The translations under genes were made by a program, and so were the position numbers. Of a stretch of DNA of 64,000 nucleotides, positions 16,267 through 26,461 are shown one piece after another; the stretch's first letter is position 1; each line of letters starts with the position of its first letter. The stretch lies in NCBI GenBank assembly GCA_030447925.1, contig JAUJNX010000006.1, positions 145,820 through 209,819 of the forward strand. The letters run 5' to 3'. The stretch is from Egibacteraceae bacterium (GTDB taxonomy: Bacteria; Actinomycetota; Nitriliruptoria; Euzebyales; Egibacteraceae). The notes beneath the pieces were generated by a model. That model was not told the origin of the DNA. It saw nothing but the letters and a program-made list of their open reading frames with translations, and ran no database searches.

Positions 16267-16295
16267 GCCGCCCGGCGTCTGAGGTGCAGGCGTGA
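16263..16295 (+). CDS. Ten-codon linker mini-ORF, truncated copy of the cox-operon cassette
   Basis: GTG 16263 overlaps the hisH stop (GTGA). The reading frame [10 protein letters not shown] ends at TGA 16293-16295, which overlaps the hisA GTG start. The peptide matches the last ten residues of the 22-residue cassettes at 53612, 56166, 56231, 58054 and 58119 (SRPA, then EV). It also carries GAGGTG, five bases before the hisA start. I infer a shortened member of the same repeat family used to couple hisH and hisA translation. Confidence 0.5.
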   Translation: MSRPASEVQA

Positions 16296-17020
16296 GCTTC
16301 ACGCTCTACCCGGCCGTCGACATCCGCGACGGCAGGGCGGTCCGGCTGCTGCAGGGGCGCGCCGACGCGGAGACCGTCGAGCACGACGACCCCGTCGCCG
16401 CCGCGCGCCGCTGGGTGGACCAGGGCGCGAGCTGGCTGCACGTCGTGGATCTGGACGCCGCGTTCACCGGCGAGGCGCGCAACCGCCACCTCGTCCGCGA
16501 CATCGTCGGCGCGACCGACGTGCCGGTGCAGGCGTCGGGGGGGATCCGCTCGATGGGCGACATCGAGGACGCGCTGGGCTTCGGCGCGTCCCGGGTGGTC
16601 GTGGGCACCAGGGCACTGGAGGACCCCGCCTTCGTCGCCGACGCGGTCGGTGCGTTCGGCGACCGCGTCGCGATCGGCCTCGACGCGCAGGGCACCACCC
16701 TCAAGGCGCGCGGCTGGACCCAGGAGGGCGGGGACCTGTACGCGGCCCTGCGGACCTTCACGCGCATGGGCGTCGCGCGCTTCGTCTTCACCGACATCGA
16801 CCGCGACGGGACGCTGGGCGGGCCCAACGTCGCGCGCCTGGCAGAGGTCGCCCAGGCGACCAGCGCGCGGGTGACCGCCAGCGGCGGGGTCGCGTCGCTG
16901 GACGACCTGCGCGCCATCGCGCAGTCCCACGAGCGCGTGGACGGCGTGATCGTCGGCAAGGCCCTCTACGCCGGACGGTTCACCCTCCCCGAGGCCCTGG
17001 AGGCGGTGACGTGCCACTGA
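16292..17020 (+). CDS. hisA: Phosphoribosylformimino-AICAR ribotide isomerase
   Basis: TIM-barrel isomerase for the fourth histidine step (ProFAR to PRFAR). The 242 residues show the two catalytic aspartates in [17 protein letters not shown] (Asp about 10) and [14 protein letters not shown] (Asp about 169), plus duplicated phosphate-binding loops ([13 protein letters not shown] and [12 protein letters not shown]). The tryptophan-pathway PriA role of actinobacterial HisA homologues is possible, because no trpF is seen near the trp genes here. It starts at GTG 16292 and overlaps hisF by ten bases. Confidence 0.93.
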   Translation: MSFTLYPAVDIRDGRAVRLLQGRADAETVEHDDPVAAARRWVDQGASWLHVVDLDAAFTGEARNRHLVRDIVGATDVPVQASGGIRSMGDIEDALGFGASRVVVGTRALEDPAFVADAVGAFGDRVAIGLDAQGTTLKARGWTQEGGDLYAALRTFTRMGVARFVFTDIDRDGTLGGPNVARLAEVAQATSARVTASGGVASLDDLRAIAQSHERVDGVIVGKALYAGRFTLPEALEAVTCH

Positions 17021-17847
17021 CCCCGGGGGCCGCGGCGGCGCCGCAGGCCGCCACCGGGCCGGGGGCCGACCCCGGCGGGCTGGCAGCGCGGGTCGTGCCC
17101 TGCCTCGACGTCGACGGCGGGCGGGTCGTCAAGGGTGTGCAGTTCGTCCAGCTGCGTGACGCCGGCGACCCGGTGGAGCTGGCCGCCCGCTACGACGCCG
17201 AAGGCGCCGACGAGCTGGTGTTCCTCGACATCACCGCCTCCTCCGACGGGCGCGAGACCATCTACGACGTGGTCGCCGCCACCGCGGAGCAGGTCTTCAT
17301 CCCCCTGACCGTCGGCGGCGGGGTGCGCAGCGTCGCCGACGTCCGGCGCCTGCTGCTGGCGGGCGCCGACAAGGTGTCGCTGAACACCGCCGCCGTCGCC
17401 CGGCCCGAGCTGCTCAGCGAGGCCGCCGACGCGTTCGGCGCGCAGTGCGTGGTCGCCGCCATCGACGCCCGCCGCCGCGAGAAGGTCAGCGCCGCGGCCG
17501 GCTGGGAGGTCTACGTGCACGGGGGCCGCACGGCCACGGGCCGCGACGTGGTCGCCTGGGCCGCGGAGTGCGAGGCCCGCGGCGCCGGCGAGATCCTGCT
17601 CACCTCGATGGACCGCGACGGCTCGCGGGTCGGCTTCGACCTGGAGCTGCTCGCCGCCGTCGGCGCCGCGGTCAACGTCCCCGTGATCGCGTCCGGCGGC
17701 GCGGGCACCGCGGAGCACATGGTCGAGGCCATCGCCGCCGGCGGCGCCTCCGCCGTCCTCGCCGCCTCGATCTTCCACTTCGGCGACCTGCGCGTCGCCG
17801 AGGTCAAGGACGCCCTCGCCCTGGCCGGCATCCCCGTCCGCCGCTGA
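17011..17847 (+). CDS. hisF: Imidazole glycerol phosphate synthase, cyclase subunit
   Basis: TIM-barrel partner of HisH that closes the imidazole ring and releases AICAR. The 278 residues are slightly long: about 22 extra residues, rich in Ala and Pro, precede the usual [18 protein letters not shown] start (catalytic Asp33). The second catalytic Asp is in [17 protein letters not shown] 17011 overlaps hisA by ten bases; an internal start nearer the conserved region cannot be excluded. It ends the contiguous his run; hisI lies 1.8 kb downstream. Confidence 0.94.
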   Translation: MPLTPGAAAAPQAATGPGADPGGLAARVVPCLDVDGGRVVKGVQFVQLRDAGDPVELAARYDAEGADELVFLDITASSDGRETIYDVVAATAEQVFIPLTVGGGVRSVADVRRLLLAGADKVSLNTAAVARPELLSEAADAFGAQCVVAAIDARRREKVSAAAGWEVYVHGGRTATGRDVVAWAAECEARGAGEILLTSMDRDGSRVGFDLELLAAVGAAVNVPVIASGGAGTAEHMVEAIAAGGASAVLAASIFHFGDLRVAEVKDALALAGIPVRR

Positions 17848-17877
17848 CCCCGCGGCCCCGCAGCCGCCAGCGGTGGC

Positions 17878-18717
17878 TCAGCGCAGGAACCCGGCGATCG
17901 TCGCCGTGAACCGGTCAGGATCGTCCAACCACGGGAAGTGACCGGCCCCTGGCTGGACGACCAGCTCGGCGTGCGGGACCAGCTCGGCGAAGGCCGCCAT
18001 GGCGGGGGGCGGGGAATTGAGATCGACCTCCCCGGCCAGCAGGAGGACCGGCGACGCGAGACGTGCGAGCGCGGCCCGTGTCGCGGGCGGGTCGAACGCG
18101 CCGTCGGCGCCGAACGCGAGCGCGGCCTCCTCGTTGCGCTGCTCGTCCTCGGCGGACCGGTGTGCGCGGGCCTGGTCGTCCCAGCGGCCGTAGAAGAAGG
18201 GGGCGATGGAGGGGAAGGCGTCGTCGGCCGCCCTCCCGGCGATGATCGCCTCCAGGGCCGCGAAGGCGTCCGGGAACCACGGCTCGCCCCGGCGGAGCTC
18301 GGCCGTCCGGCGGCGGACGCCGCCGCTGATCGGGATGTCCACGGCCTTGACGCTGGGGGTGACGAGGACGAGCCTGCGGACGCGTTCCGGGTGCTGCTCG
18401 ACGTACCGCGCGGCCAGGTTCGCGCCCGCGGAGTGCCCGAGCAGGTCCATCTGGTCCAGGCCAAGGTGCGCGCGCAGGGCGTCGACGTCGTCGACGAGCC
18501 GGTCGCAGCGGTAGGAGGTGACGTCGACGGGGGTCGCTGACCGGCCGGTTCCCCGCAGGTCCAGGGTGATCACCCGGCGCTGCGCCGGCAGGCCGCCGAG
18601 GTCGCCGAGGTAGGCAGCCTCCTGCATGGGCCCGCCCGGCAGGCAGACCAGCGCAGGACCGTAGCCCGCCGTGCGGTAGAAGAGCACGGTCCCGTCGTCC
18701 GCGGGGAAGGTCGGCAT
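17878..18717 (-). CDS. Alpha/beta hydrolase, proline iminopeptidase-like
   Basis: A 279-residue single-domain alpha/beta hydrolase. The nucleophile elbow is GHSAGAN (Ser near 99). The oxyanion segment is CLPGGPMQEAAY, the acid is probably Asp in GEVDLNSPPP, and the catalytic His is in GAGHFPWLDDP. LRGTGRSATP is typical of proline iminopeptidase and epoxide hydrolase relatives. The substrate is unknown. It is convergent with hisF and opposite to the his operon, so it is an insertion relative to hisF-hisI order. Confidence 0.8.
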   Translation of the reverse strand: MPTFPADDGTVLFYRTAGYGPALVCLPGGPMQEAAYLGDLGGLPAQRRVITLDLRGTGRSATPVDVTSYRCDRLVDDVDALRAHLGLDQMDLLGHSAGANLAARYVEQHPERVRRLVLVTPSVKAVDIPISGGVRRRTAELRRGEPWFPDAFAALEAIIAGRAADDAFPSIAPFFYGRWDDQARAHRSAEDEQRNEEAALAFGADGAFDPPATRAALARLASPVLLLAGEVDLNSPPPAMAAFAELVPHAELVVQPGAGHFPWLDDPDRFTATIAGFLR

Positions 18718-18803
18718 GGCCGAACTGTGTCAGCGGTTCGTGACCGGAGCAACCGGTCCGTCGTGCCGATCGCCTGACGCACCGGCGGGTATCCCTCCCG
18801 CGC

Positions 18804-18852
18804 ATGTCCGAGACCGTGGCTGCCCACATGCAGGTCCGCTGGGACGACCGCG
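18804..18852 (+). pseudogene. Fragment resembling the 5' end of hisI
   Basis: From ATG 18804 the codons read MSETVAAHMQVRWDDRE, close to the real HisI start ([17 protein letters not shown]) at 19689. Nineteen bases are identical: 18834-18852 equals 19719-19737. The frame then degenerates. The 241-base gap 18718-18958 holds this fragment, a run of eight C near 18931 and the vapB promoter; I see nothing else there. The two copies bracket vapBC. Confidence 0.5.
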
Positions 18853-18957
18853 AGTCGTCGCGCCGGGCGGCGCCGACACGGCCGAGCACATCGTCGTGGA
18901 CGACGTCGAGGAGGCAGTGGCCCTCGCGGCCCCCCCCCGTCCACCGCTGCGGTGATG

Positions 18958-18963
18958 TATGCT
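18958..18963 (+). promoter_or_regulatory. -10 hexamer for vapBC
   Basis: TATGCT ends seven bases before ATG 18971. This is leaderless spacing and supports that start over the ATG at 18959, which lies inside the hexamer. Confidence 0.45.
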
Positions 18964-18970
18964 CAGGAGC

Positions 18971-19231
18971 ATGATCCGGAAGCAGCTCTACATCGACGAT
19001 GACCTCGAGCATGAGCTGAAAGCCCTCGCGGAGCGGACCGGCCAGTCCGAGGCCGAGCACGTCCGCCGGGCACTGCGCGCCTACCTCGAGGACCGCACCG
19101 ACCGGAGGACCGGCCTCGACCCGCTGCTGGGCCTCATCGGGCTGGCCGACGACGCCGACGAGCCCACCGACGTCGCCTTGGAGCACGATCACTACCTCTA
19201 CGGAGTCCCCAAGAAGCACACGGCGCCGTGA
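18971..19231 (+). CDS. vapB: VapB-like ribbon-helix-helix antitoxin
   Basis: An 86-residue antitoxin. The N-terminal ribbon-helix-helix DNA-binding fold (about residues 1-45) reads MIRKQLYIDDDLEHELKALAERTG, followed by SEAEHVRRALRAYLEDR. The acidic, extended C-terminus would wrap the VapC toxin. It overlaps vapC as GTGA, giving a two-gene type II module. Start choice rests on the TATGCT hexamer seven bases upstream. Such proteins usually repress their own promoter as a complex with the toxin. Confidence 0.82.
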   Translation: MIRKQLYIDDDLEHELKALAERTGQSEAEHVRRALRAYLEDRTDRRTGLDPLLGLIGLADDADEPTDVALEHDHYLYGVPKKHTAP

Positions 19232-19644
19232 GGTTGCTCTACGTCGACACCGGTGCCCTTCTTGCGCTGCTCCGGGCGCGCGACGACCACCACCGTCGGG
19301 TCCGCGCGCACTTTGACGAGCTGCGACGCGAGGGTGCACGGCTCGTCACCGGGGACATCGTCATCGCCGAGACCGCCACCCGGCTGCGCTACGACACCGG
19401 CCTTCACGCGGTCCTGCGGCTGCAGGACCGCGTCCAAGCGACCGTCGCCGCCGGCGCGCTGCGCATCCGGGACGGCGACGATGCCGTCCGCCGTGGAGCC
19501 TTCGCCGTGATGGAGCAGTACGCCGATCTCACGTTGTCGTACGGCGACGCCGTGGGGGCGGTCGTGGCGCGGGAGATGCGGGCGGACGCCGTGTTCGGGC
19601 TGGACAACGTCTTCCGCGTCATGGGCTTCACCGTCGAACCCTGA
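19228..19644 (+). CDS. vapC: VapC-like PIN-domain toxin ribonuclease
   Basis: PIN-domain Mg-dependent RNase of 138 residues. The acidic cluster is complete: Asp7 ([10 protein letters not shown]), Glu48 ([11 protein letters not shown]), Asp107 ([14 protein letters not shown]) and Asp126 ([13 protein letters not shown]). It starts at GTG 19228, overlapping vapB. The target RNA cannot be predicted. The module sits between a hisI fragment and hisI, interrupting the his gene order. Confidence 0.85.
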   Translation: MRLLYVDTGALLALLRARDDHHRRVRAHFDELRREGARLVTGDIVIAETATRLRYDTGLHAVLRLQDRVQATVAAGALRIRDGDDAVRRGAFAVMEQYADLTLSYGDAVGAVVAREMRADAVFGLDNVFRVMGFTVEP

Positions 19645-19676
19645 CCCTCGCCTGGGACCGAAAGAGAGGGGGGCGG

Positions 19677-19682
19677 TACCCT
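19677..19682 (+). promoter_or_regulatory. -10 hexamer for hisI-trpE
   Basis: TACCCT ends six bases before the hisI ATG, which is leaderless spacing. It would give hisI and the overlapping trp genes their own promoter after the vapBC insertion. Confidence 0.4.
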
Positions 19683-19688
19683 GCGCCC

Positions 19689-20030
19689 ATGTCCCAGACC
19701 GCCCACGCGATGCCCCGGGTCCGCTGGGACGACCGCGGGCTGGTGCCCGCCATCGTCCAGCAGCACGACACCGGCGAGGTGCTCATGCTCGCCTGGATGG
19801 ACGCCAGTGCGCTGGCAGCGACCCTGGAGCGGGGGGAGACGGTGTTCTGGTCGCGCAGCCGCGGGGAGCTGTGGCACAAGGGCGCGACCAGCGGGAACGT
19901 CCAGCGGGTGGTCGCGGTCCTCGCCGACTGCGACGGCGACACGCTGCTGGTCAAGGTCGACCAGCTGGGCGCGGGGGTGGCCTGCCACACCGGCGCGCGG
20001 TCCTGCTTCGACACCCCGCTGGCGCCGTGA
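19689..20030 (+). CDS. hisI: Phosphoribosyl-AMP cyclohydrolase
   Basis: Zn/Mg-dependent hydrolase for the third histidine step. The 113-residue monofunctional form has no HisE domain. Metal sites are visible: [35 protein letters not shown] and the cysteines in [12 protein letters not shown]. Its TGA overlaps the trpE GTG start, so histidine and tryptophan genes are joined in one transcript. hisG and hisE are not in this window. Confidence 0.95.
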   Translation: MSQTAHAMPRVRWDDRGLVPAIVQQHDTGEVLMLAWMDASALAATLERGETVFWSRSRGELWHKGATSGNVQRVVAVLADCDGDTLLVKVDQLGAGVACHTGARSCFDTPLAP

Positions 20031-21550
20031 GCGGCGCGCGCTACCTGCCCGACCGCGACACCTTCCTCGCCCTGGCGCGTGACCACGCGGTCGTGCCGGT
20101 CTGGCGCGAGGTGCTCGCCGACCTCGCGACGCCGCTGGCGGTCTACCACCGGCTGCGCGACGTGCCCGGACCGACCTTCCTGCTGGAGTCCGTCGAGCAG
20201 GGCGAGCGCTGGGGGCGCCACTCCTTCCTGGGGCTGTCGCCGTTCGCGTCGCTGACAGCCCGCGACGGGCAGGTGGTCGTCGAGGGGGCGCTGCCGCCAG
20301 CGGTCGCGGAGCCGGTCGCCGCGGCGGCCGCGACCGGCGACCCGCTGCGCACGCTGGAGGCGCTGCTGGCCGGGCTGCGCGCGCCGCAGCTGGACGGCCT
20401 GCCCCCGCTGCACTGCGGCGCCGTCGGCTACCTGGGCTGGGACGTCGTCCACGCGATCGAGCGCCTGCCCCGCACGGCCGTCGACGACCTCGGCCTCGAC
20501 GACGTCCGCCTGGTGTTCCCCGGCCACCTCGTCGCCTTCGACCACCTCCGCCAGCGCCTCGTCGTGGTCAGCAACGTGCTGGTCGGCGACGACCCAGGGG
20601 CGCAGTACGACGCGGCGGTCGCCGCGACCGAGGACCTCGTCGCCCGGCTGGCCGACCCCGTCGGCGCCGCACCGGTCGCGCCGCCGGACGTCGCACGGGG
20701 GACCGAGGCGGCGGCGAACATGTCGCAGGCGGACTACGAGGCGGCCGTGGAGGCCGCCAAGGAGCACATCCGCGCCGGCGACGCGTTCCAGGTCGTGCCG
20801 TCCCAGCGCTTCACGGTCGCGACCGACGTCGACCCGCTGCTCGTCTACCGGGTCCTGCGCCTCATCAACCCCAGCCCGTACATGTACGTGTTCGAGTGGG
20901 ACGACCTGCAGGTCGTGGGGTCCTCGCCCGAGGCGCTGGTGAAGGTCTCCCAGCGCCACGCCCAGATCTGGCCCATCGCCGGGTCGCGCCCTCGCGCCGC
21001 CGACCCCGCGGCGGACGCCGACCTGGAGCGCGACCTGCTGGCCGACGAGAAGGAGCGCGCCGAGCACGTGATGCTCGTGGACCTGGCCCGCAACGACCTC
21101 GGGCGGGTCAGCCAGATCGGCAGCGTGCGCGTCGACGACTTCTTCGAGGTCGTGCGCTACAGCCACATCATGCACCTGGTGTCGAAGGTGTCGGGCCTGC
21201 TGCGCCCGGGCGTCGGCCCCGTCGACGTGCTGCGCGCGACCTTCCCCGCCGGCACGCTGTCGGGCGCGCCGAAGGTCCGCGCGATGGAGATCATCGACGA
21301 CCTGGAGCCGACCCGGCGCGGGCTGTACGGGGGAGGGATCGGCTACGTGGACCTGGCCGGGGACCTGGACCTGTGCATCGCGATCCGCACGCTGGTGTTC
21401 AGCGGCGGGCACGCCCACGTCCAGGCCGGCGCGGGCATCGTCGCCGACAGCGTCCCGGCCACCGAGTACGCCGAGACCCAGCACAAGGCCGGCGCCCTGC
21501 TCGCCGCCGTCCGCGCCGCCGAGTCCCTGGTCGCGCCCGCCCGTGCCTGA
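20027..21550 (+). CDS. trpE: Anthranilate synthase component I
   Basis: Makes anthranilate from chorismate with ammonia from TrpG. The 507 residues include the tryptophan feedback site ([19 protein letters not shown], near 50) and the catalytic core: [53 protein letters not shown] and [19 protein letters not shown]. It begins at GTG 20027 in a GTGA overlap with hisI. No trpG or trpD is adjacent, so these must lie elsewhere. Intact. Confidence 0.96.
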   Translation: MSGARYLPDRDTFLALARDHAVVPVWREVLADLATPLAVYHRLRDVPGPTFLLESVEQGERWGRHSFLGLSPFASLTARDGQVVVEGALPPAVAEPVAAAAATGDPLRTLEALLAGLRAPQLDGLPPLHCGAVGYLGWDVVHAIERLPRTAVDDLGLDDVRLVFPGHLVAFDHLRQRLVVVSNVLVGDDPGAQYDAAVAATEDLVARLADPVGAAPVAPPDVARGTEAAANMSQADYEAAVEAAKEHIRAGDAFQVVPSQRFTVATDVDPLLVYRVLRLINPSPYMYVFEWDDLQVVGSSPEALVKVSQRHAQIWPIAGSRPRAADPAADADLERDLLADEKERAEHVMLVDLARNDLGRVSQIGSVRVDDFFEVVRYSHIMHLVSKVSGLLRPGVGPVDVLRATFPAGTLSGAPKVRAMEIIDDLEPTRRGLYGGGIGYVDLAGDLDLCIAIRTLVFSGGHAHVQAGAGIVADSVPATEYAETQHKAGALLAAVRAAESLVAPARA

Positions 21551-22180
21551 CCCCGCCACCCCCGCCGACGCGCCGCACCCCGCCGCCCGGCCGGACCCCG
21601 CCCGGCCGGACCGCGGCGCCGGGCCGGGGCCCGCCACCGGGACGCCCGTCGGCGGTGCCGGGGGGTCGGCGGCGGCCGGGGGACGGGCGGGGCCGGGGGC
21701 GGGGCTGCTGGCGGCGGTGGGCGGGCTGGTGCTGGTGGCGGCGGGGACGGCGGCGTGGGTGCGGGCGGAGGGGCTGCGCGACGTCGGGGACGTCGCCGTG
21801 CCCCAGGCCGTCGCCACCCCGGGCTCGGCGCTGGCGCCGGGGCTCGCGGCCACGGGCATCGCGGCCCTGCTCGCCGGGCTGGTGCTGCTGGTCGTGCGCG
21901 GGCGGGCGCGGCGCTGGCTGGGCCTGGCGGTCCTGGCGATCGGGGCCGCGGCGCTGGCCGCCACCGTCGCGGGGTGGTCGCGGCCGCCCGGTCCGGGCGC
22001 CCTGGCGGGCGGGCCGGGCACGGCGGCGGCGGGCGTCGCCGCCGTGGTCGCGGGCGCCTGCTCGCGTGCGGCCACCGCGCCGCGCACCGGCCGTCGACCT
22101 CGACCCGCGGTCCGCCGATCCCGGGGACCTCGCCAGCGTCGAGCCCGACGACGACGCGCGCCGCGGCTGCGGGCGGCACG
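21543..22180 (+). CDS. Trp-operon-associated membrane protein, 3' end uncertain
   Basis: Starts at ATG 21543, eight bases inside trpE. A Pro/Ala/Gly-rich N-terminus of about 50 residues precedes four hydrophobic segments at roughly 52-72, 95-118, 126-145 and 160-175. Size, helices and the position between trpE and trpC fit the uncharacterised Trp_oprn_chp family of actinobacteria. Past about base 22060 the frame reads as arginine-rich noise, and a more protein-like stretch (VDLDPRSADPGDLASVEPDDD) lies in another frame. A frame break is therefore likely and the stop is approximate. Confidence 0.5.
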
Positions 22181-22250
22181 GCGCCGCGCGCCGCGCCGGT
22201 CGGACGGGGGACGGGGGACACGGCATCAGCGACTTCCGGGGGCACAGGCG

Positions 22251-23096
22251 TGCGACGCGGCCCGCGCGCGGGTGGCCCTGGCCCAGGCCGAGCAGCCGCT
22301 CGCCGACGTCCTGCGCGCGGCCGACCGGCGCCCGCCGGTCCCGTCGCTGGCCGCCGCGCTGGCCGCGCCGGGCTCGGCGTCGTCGCCGAGGTGAAGCGCG
22401 CCAGCCCGTCGCGCGGTGCGATCGCCCCATCCCCGACGCGCCCGCGCTGGCGGCCGCCTACACCGCGGGCGGCGCCGCCGCCGTCAGCGTCCTGACCGAG
22501 CCGCGCTGGTTCGGCGGCGACCTCGGCGACCTCGTCGCGGTGGCCGGCGGGTCGACGTGCCGGTCCTGCGCAAGGACTTCGTCGTCGACGTGTACCAGGT
22601 GGCCGAGGCGCGCGCCGCGGGCGCGGCCGCGGTGCTGCTGATGGTCGCGGCCCTGCCGGCGCGCGCTCGCCGGCCTGCTGGCCGCGTGCGGCGACCTGGG
22701 CCTGGAGGCCCTGATCGAGGTGCACGACGGCGCCGAGGCGGCCAGCGCGGCCGAGGTCATCGACACCGTCCTGGGCGACCGCCCCGTCGCCGTCGGCGTC
22801 AACGCCCGCGACCTCACCACCCTGGCCGTCGACCCCGACCGCTTCGCCGCGGTCCGCGCGTCGCTGCCCCGGCGGCGCTCGCGGTCTCGGAGAGCGGCAT
22901 CCGCGGGCCCGCGGACGCCGCCCGCGCCGCCGCGCTCGGCGCCGACGCCGTGCTGGTCGGCGAGCACGTCGCGTCCGCCCCCGACCCGGCCGCGGCCGTC
23001 GCCGCCCTGGTCGCCGCCGGCGCCGACCACCTGCCCCCGGACCCACCCCGGCCGACCCCGAGGCCGGCCGCGCCCGCCGCGGCGGCCGCGCCGTGA
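22251..23096 (+). pseudogene. trpC: Indole-3-glycerol-phosphate synthase, broken by about five frame shifts
   Basis: Family signatures are all present, but in changing frames: LAQAEQPLADVL to about 22370; VVAEVKRASPSRGAI (22380-22425); PALAAAYTAGGAAAVSVLTE to VAVAGG (22435-22550); VDVPVLRKDFVVDVYQ (22552-22663); [12 protein letters not shown] and [11 protein letters not shown] (22670-22872); then [16 protein letters not shown] to the stop at 23096. Four of the five shifts are one-base losses. Catalytic Lys and Glu residues survive in the pieces. Because trpB nearby shows the same fault, assembly deletions are more likely than gene decay. The start is not visible. Confidence 0.75.
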
Positions 23097-23133
23097 CCCG
23101 CCGCCCCCGCCCCGACACGATCCGGAGCCGCGC

Positions 23134-24369
23134 ATGACCGCCCCGTCCCCGGCCGCACCCGACACCGCCGAGGCGGTCCGGACCGCGGCCCTCGCCGGCC
23201 ACTACGGCCGCTTCGGCGGGCGGTTCGTGCCCGAGGCGCTGATGGCCGCCCTGGACGAGCTGGAGGCCGCCTTCACCGAAGCCGCGGACGACCCGGCTTT
23301 CCAGGACCGCCTGCGCACCCTCCAGGGCGACTACGCGGGCCGGCCGACCAAGCTCTACCTCGCCGAGCGGCTCACCGAGCACGGCGGCGGCGCCCGCATC
23401 TACCTCAAGCGCGAGGACCTGGCCCACACCGGCAGCCACAAGCTGTGCAACGTGCTCGGCCAGGGCCTGCTCGCCCAGCGCATGGGCAAGCCGCGGGTGA
23501 TCGCGGAGACCGGCGCGGGCCAGCACGGCGTCGCCACCGCCACGGTCGCCGCCAAGCTCGGGCTGGAGTGCGTCGTCTACATGGGCGAGGAGGACTGCCG
23601 CCGCCAGCGCCTCAACGTCATCCGCATGCAGATGCTCGGCGCGGAGGTCGTCCCCGTCCGCAGCGGCACGCGCACCCTCAAGGACGCCATCAACGAGGCG
23701 ATGCGCGACTGGGTCGCCAACGTCGAGACGACCCACTACCTCATCGGCTCGGTCATGGGCCCCCACCTGTTCCCGCTGCTGGTCCGCGAGTACGTGAAGG
23801 TCATCGGCACCGAGATCCGGGCGCAGGTCCTGGACCGCGAGGGCCGCCTGCCCGACGCCGTGGTCGCCTGCGTCGGCGGTGGCTCCAACGCCATGGGCGC
23901 GTTCCACCCGTTCATCCCCGACGCGCAGGTCCGCCTCGTCGGCGTCGAGGCCGGCGGCGAGGGCGTGGAGGGCGACCGCCACGCCGCCACCGTCTCCGGC
24001 GGCTCGGAGGATCATCCACGGGATGCGCACGATCGTGCTGCAGGACGAGTATGGGCAGGTCCGTCCCACCCACTCGATCTCGGCGGGCCTGGACTACCCC
24101 GGCGTCGGGCCCGAGCACGCGTGGCTCGCCGACACCGGCCGCGCCACCTACCTGGCCGCAACCGACACCCAGGCGCTCGAGGGCTTCCAGCTGCTGTCGC
24201 GCCTCGAGGGCATCATCCCGGCGCTGGAGCCGTCCCACGCGGTCCTGCCGACGCTGCGCCTCGCCCGCGAGCTGGGCCCCGACGGGATCGTGGTGCTCAA
24301 CCTGTCCGGGCGCGGGGACAAGGACGTCGACGAGGTCGCGTCGCTGCTGCGCATCGAGCCACGCGATGA
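23134..24369 (+). pseudogene. trpB: Tryptophan synthase beta chain, two frame breaks
   Basis: PLP enzyme that joins indole and serine. From ATG 23134 the first 290 residues are clean: [15 protein letters not shown], the PLP lysine in [42 protein letters not shown], and the phosphate loop [11 protein letters not shown]. Near 24010 the reading shifts (SGGS, then IIHGMRT in another frame; two bases appear missing). It continues through [19 protein letters not shown] and [18 protein letters not shown] second shift near 24345 restores the TGA at 24367-24369 that overlaps the trpA ATG. The restored length is near 411 residues. Confidence 0.8.
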
Positions 24370-25178
24370 CCACGACCACGACGACGTCGGTCGAGGCCGC
24401 GATCCGGGCGGCGAACGCCGACGGCCGGGCGGCGCTGATCATCTACCTGCCGGCGGGCTACCCCGACCTCGAGACCTCCCTAGCGTGCCTGGAGGCGGCG
24501 GCGGGGGCCGGAGCGGACCTGCTGGAGGTCGGCTTCCCCTACTCCGACCCGTTGATGGACGGCCCGACCATCCAGGCGGCGAACCAGGTCGCCCTGGACC
24601 GCGGCTACACCCCCGACGACGACCTGGCGATGTGCGGGCGGCTCACCGCCGCGGTCGACGTCCCCGCGCTGGTCATGACCTACTACAACCTCGCCTGGCA
24701 CTACGGCGGGGTCGAGCGGCTCGGGGCCTTCGCCGCGGCGGCCGCGCAGGCCGCGCTGGCGGGCGCGATCCTGCCGGACCTGCCCGCCGAGGAGGGCGAC
24801 GCCTGGCGCGCCGAGGCCGCGGCCCACGACCTGGCGACGGTGTTCCTCGCGGCGCCGTCGTCCACCGGCCCGCGCCTCGACGCGGTCGCGGAGGCCAGCA
24901 GCGGGTTCGTCTACGCGACCTCGACGATGGGGGTGACGGGGGAGCGGGCGTCGCTGTCGGACCGCGCCGCCCCCCTGGTGGCCCGCCTGCGCGAGCGCAC
25001 CGGCAAGCCGGTCTGCGTCGGCATCGGCGTCACCACCCGCGACCACGCCGCGGAGGTCGCGGGCTTCGCCGACGGCGTCATCGTCGGGTCGGCCGCCGTG
25101 CGCGCGGCCGGCGACGGCGGCCCCGACGCGGTCGCCGCCCTCGTCCGCGACCTCGCCGAGGGCTGCCGCCGCCGCTGA
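24366..25178 (+). CDS. trpA: Tryptophan synthase alpha chain
   Basis: TIM-barrel subunit that releases indole from indole-glycerol phosphate and channels it to TrpB. The 270 residues contain the catalytic Glu and Asp ([21 protein letters not shown] and [11 protein letters not shown]) and the phosphate loop region [16 protein letters not shown] with VGSAAV. It starts at ATG 24366 in an ATGA overlap with the trpB stop. This gene is intact, unlike trpC and trpB. Confidence 0.94.
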   Translation: MTTTTTTSVEAAIRAANADGRAALIIYLPAGYPDLETSLACLEAAAGAGADLLEVGFPYSDPLMDGPTIQAANQVALDRGYTPDDDLAMCGRLTAAVDVPALVMTYYNLAWHYGGVERLGAFAAAAAQAALAGAILPDLPAEEGDAWRAEAAAHDLATVFLAAPSSTGPRLDAVAEASSGFVYATSTMGVTGERASLSDRAAPLVARLRERTGKPVCVGIGVTTRDHAAEVAGFADGVIVGSAAVRAAGDGGPDAVAALVRDLAEGCRRR

Positions 25179-25305
25179 GGCCGATGGGCCGCCCTCGCCC
25201 CGCGGCCGCCACGGCCCGGGTCGCCGCGGGCGGCCCCGACCCCGGTCCCCGGGCCGGTCGACCGGGTCGCCCCGGCCGCCGGGCCGCTCGACGGGGGCGC
25301 TGGGC

Positions 25306-26313
25306 TCACGCCCAGGGCTTGAGCACCACCTTGCCGACGGCGCGGCGCTCCTCCAGCAGCCGGTGCGCCGCCGCGGCATGCGCCAGCGGCAGGACGTGGC
25401 CGACGGGGACCCGCACCCGGCCCTCCGCCACGTGGCCGACCAGGGTCCGCAGGGCGGCGACCGCGACCGCGGGGCGCAGGCCGAAGAACAGCCCGAGGTT
25501 GAACCCGGCGACCGACTGGTTCGCCCGGGGGCGTAGAGCAGCCCCAGGACGGCCGGGTCGTCGAACCGCAGGGGTCCGCGCCGGGCATCCCCAGCACGAC
25601 GCAGCGGCCGAAGGGCGCCAGCGCCGACAGCGTCGGACCCGCCGGCGCGGCGCCGTTCATCTCCAGCAGGACGTCGACCCCGGCACCGCCGGTGAGGGCA
25701 CGGACCCGGTCGGGCCAGTCCGCCGCGGTGGAGTCCACGACCTCGTCGGCGCCCAGCTCCCGCGCCGCGGCGCGGCGCTCCGCGGAGCCCGCCATGCCGA
25801 TCACCGCGCCCGCACCGAGCACCTTGGCGAGCTGCACCGCGTAGCTGCCGACCCCGCTCGCCGCGCCCTGCACCAGCACGGTCTCCCCGGGCTGGAGCCG
25901 GGCGGCCTCGGTGAGCGCCAGCAGGGCCGTGACCCCGGCCACGATCAGCCCGCTGGCCTCGTCCAAGCCGATCCCGGACGGGATCGGCACGACCTGCGCG
26001 GCGGCGGCGACGGCGAACTGCGCGTAGCCGGTGGTGCCGTCCGCCCCCACCAGGGCGAACACGGGGTCCCGACCGGCGGGCGTCGACGCCGTCGCCCAGC
26101 GCCGCGACCGTGCCGGCGACCTCGCTGCCGGGCCGGTAGGGCAGGGGGTGGGGAAGGGGTAGGGGTCGTCGCGGCGGCGCTTGACGTCGGCGCGGTTGAC
26201 CGCGGCGGACTCCACGCGGATCAGGACCTCGCCGGGACCGGGCCGGGGTCGGGGACCTGCTCCAGCACGAGGACCTCGGGCGGGCCGTGGCGGTGGGCGA
26301 CGATGGCGTCCAT
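25306..26313 (-). pseudogene. NADPH:quinone reductase-like oxidoreductase, several frame breaks
   Basis: Zinc-free medium-chain dehydrogenase of the quinone oxidoreductase family. From ATG 26313 ([20 protein letters not shown]) the protein continues in pieces: [39 protein letters not shown]; the long core with the Rossmann loop [19 protein letters not shown] and [25 protein letters not shown]; and the end [15 protein letters not shown] to KVVLKPWA with stop at 25306. At least four shifts are needed. These continue the indel cluster that starts in trpC. The 127 bases before it (25179-25305) are GC-only low-complexity sequence. Confidence 0.7.
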
Positions 26314-26461
26314 GGGGCGCTGCTCCTGGCTCTGGGGTGGCGGGCCGGGACGGCGCCGCCACCCTCCGACGCGGACGCAGGCGCCGGGAGGACACTGTCC
26401 TCCCGCGCGGTCGCGCCGCGTCGGGAGGGGAAGAGGCTCCCGACCGACCCCGGAGGCACCG

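Noticed and set aside
25179..25305. Possible regulatory RNA between trpA and the oxidoreductase
   Set aside because: The stretch is low-complexity G/C only. Many weak stems can form by chance, and there is no T-tract or recognisable motif.
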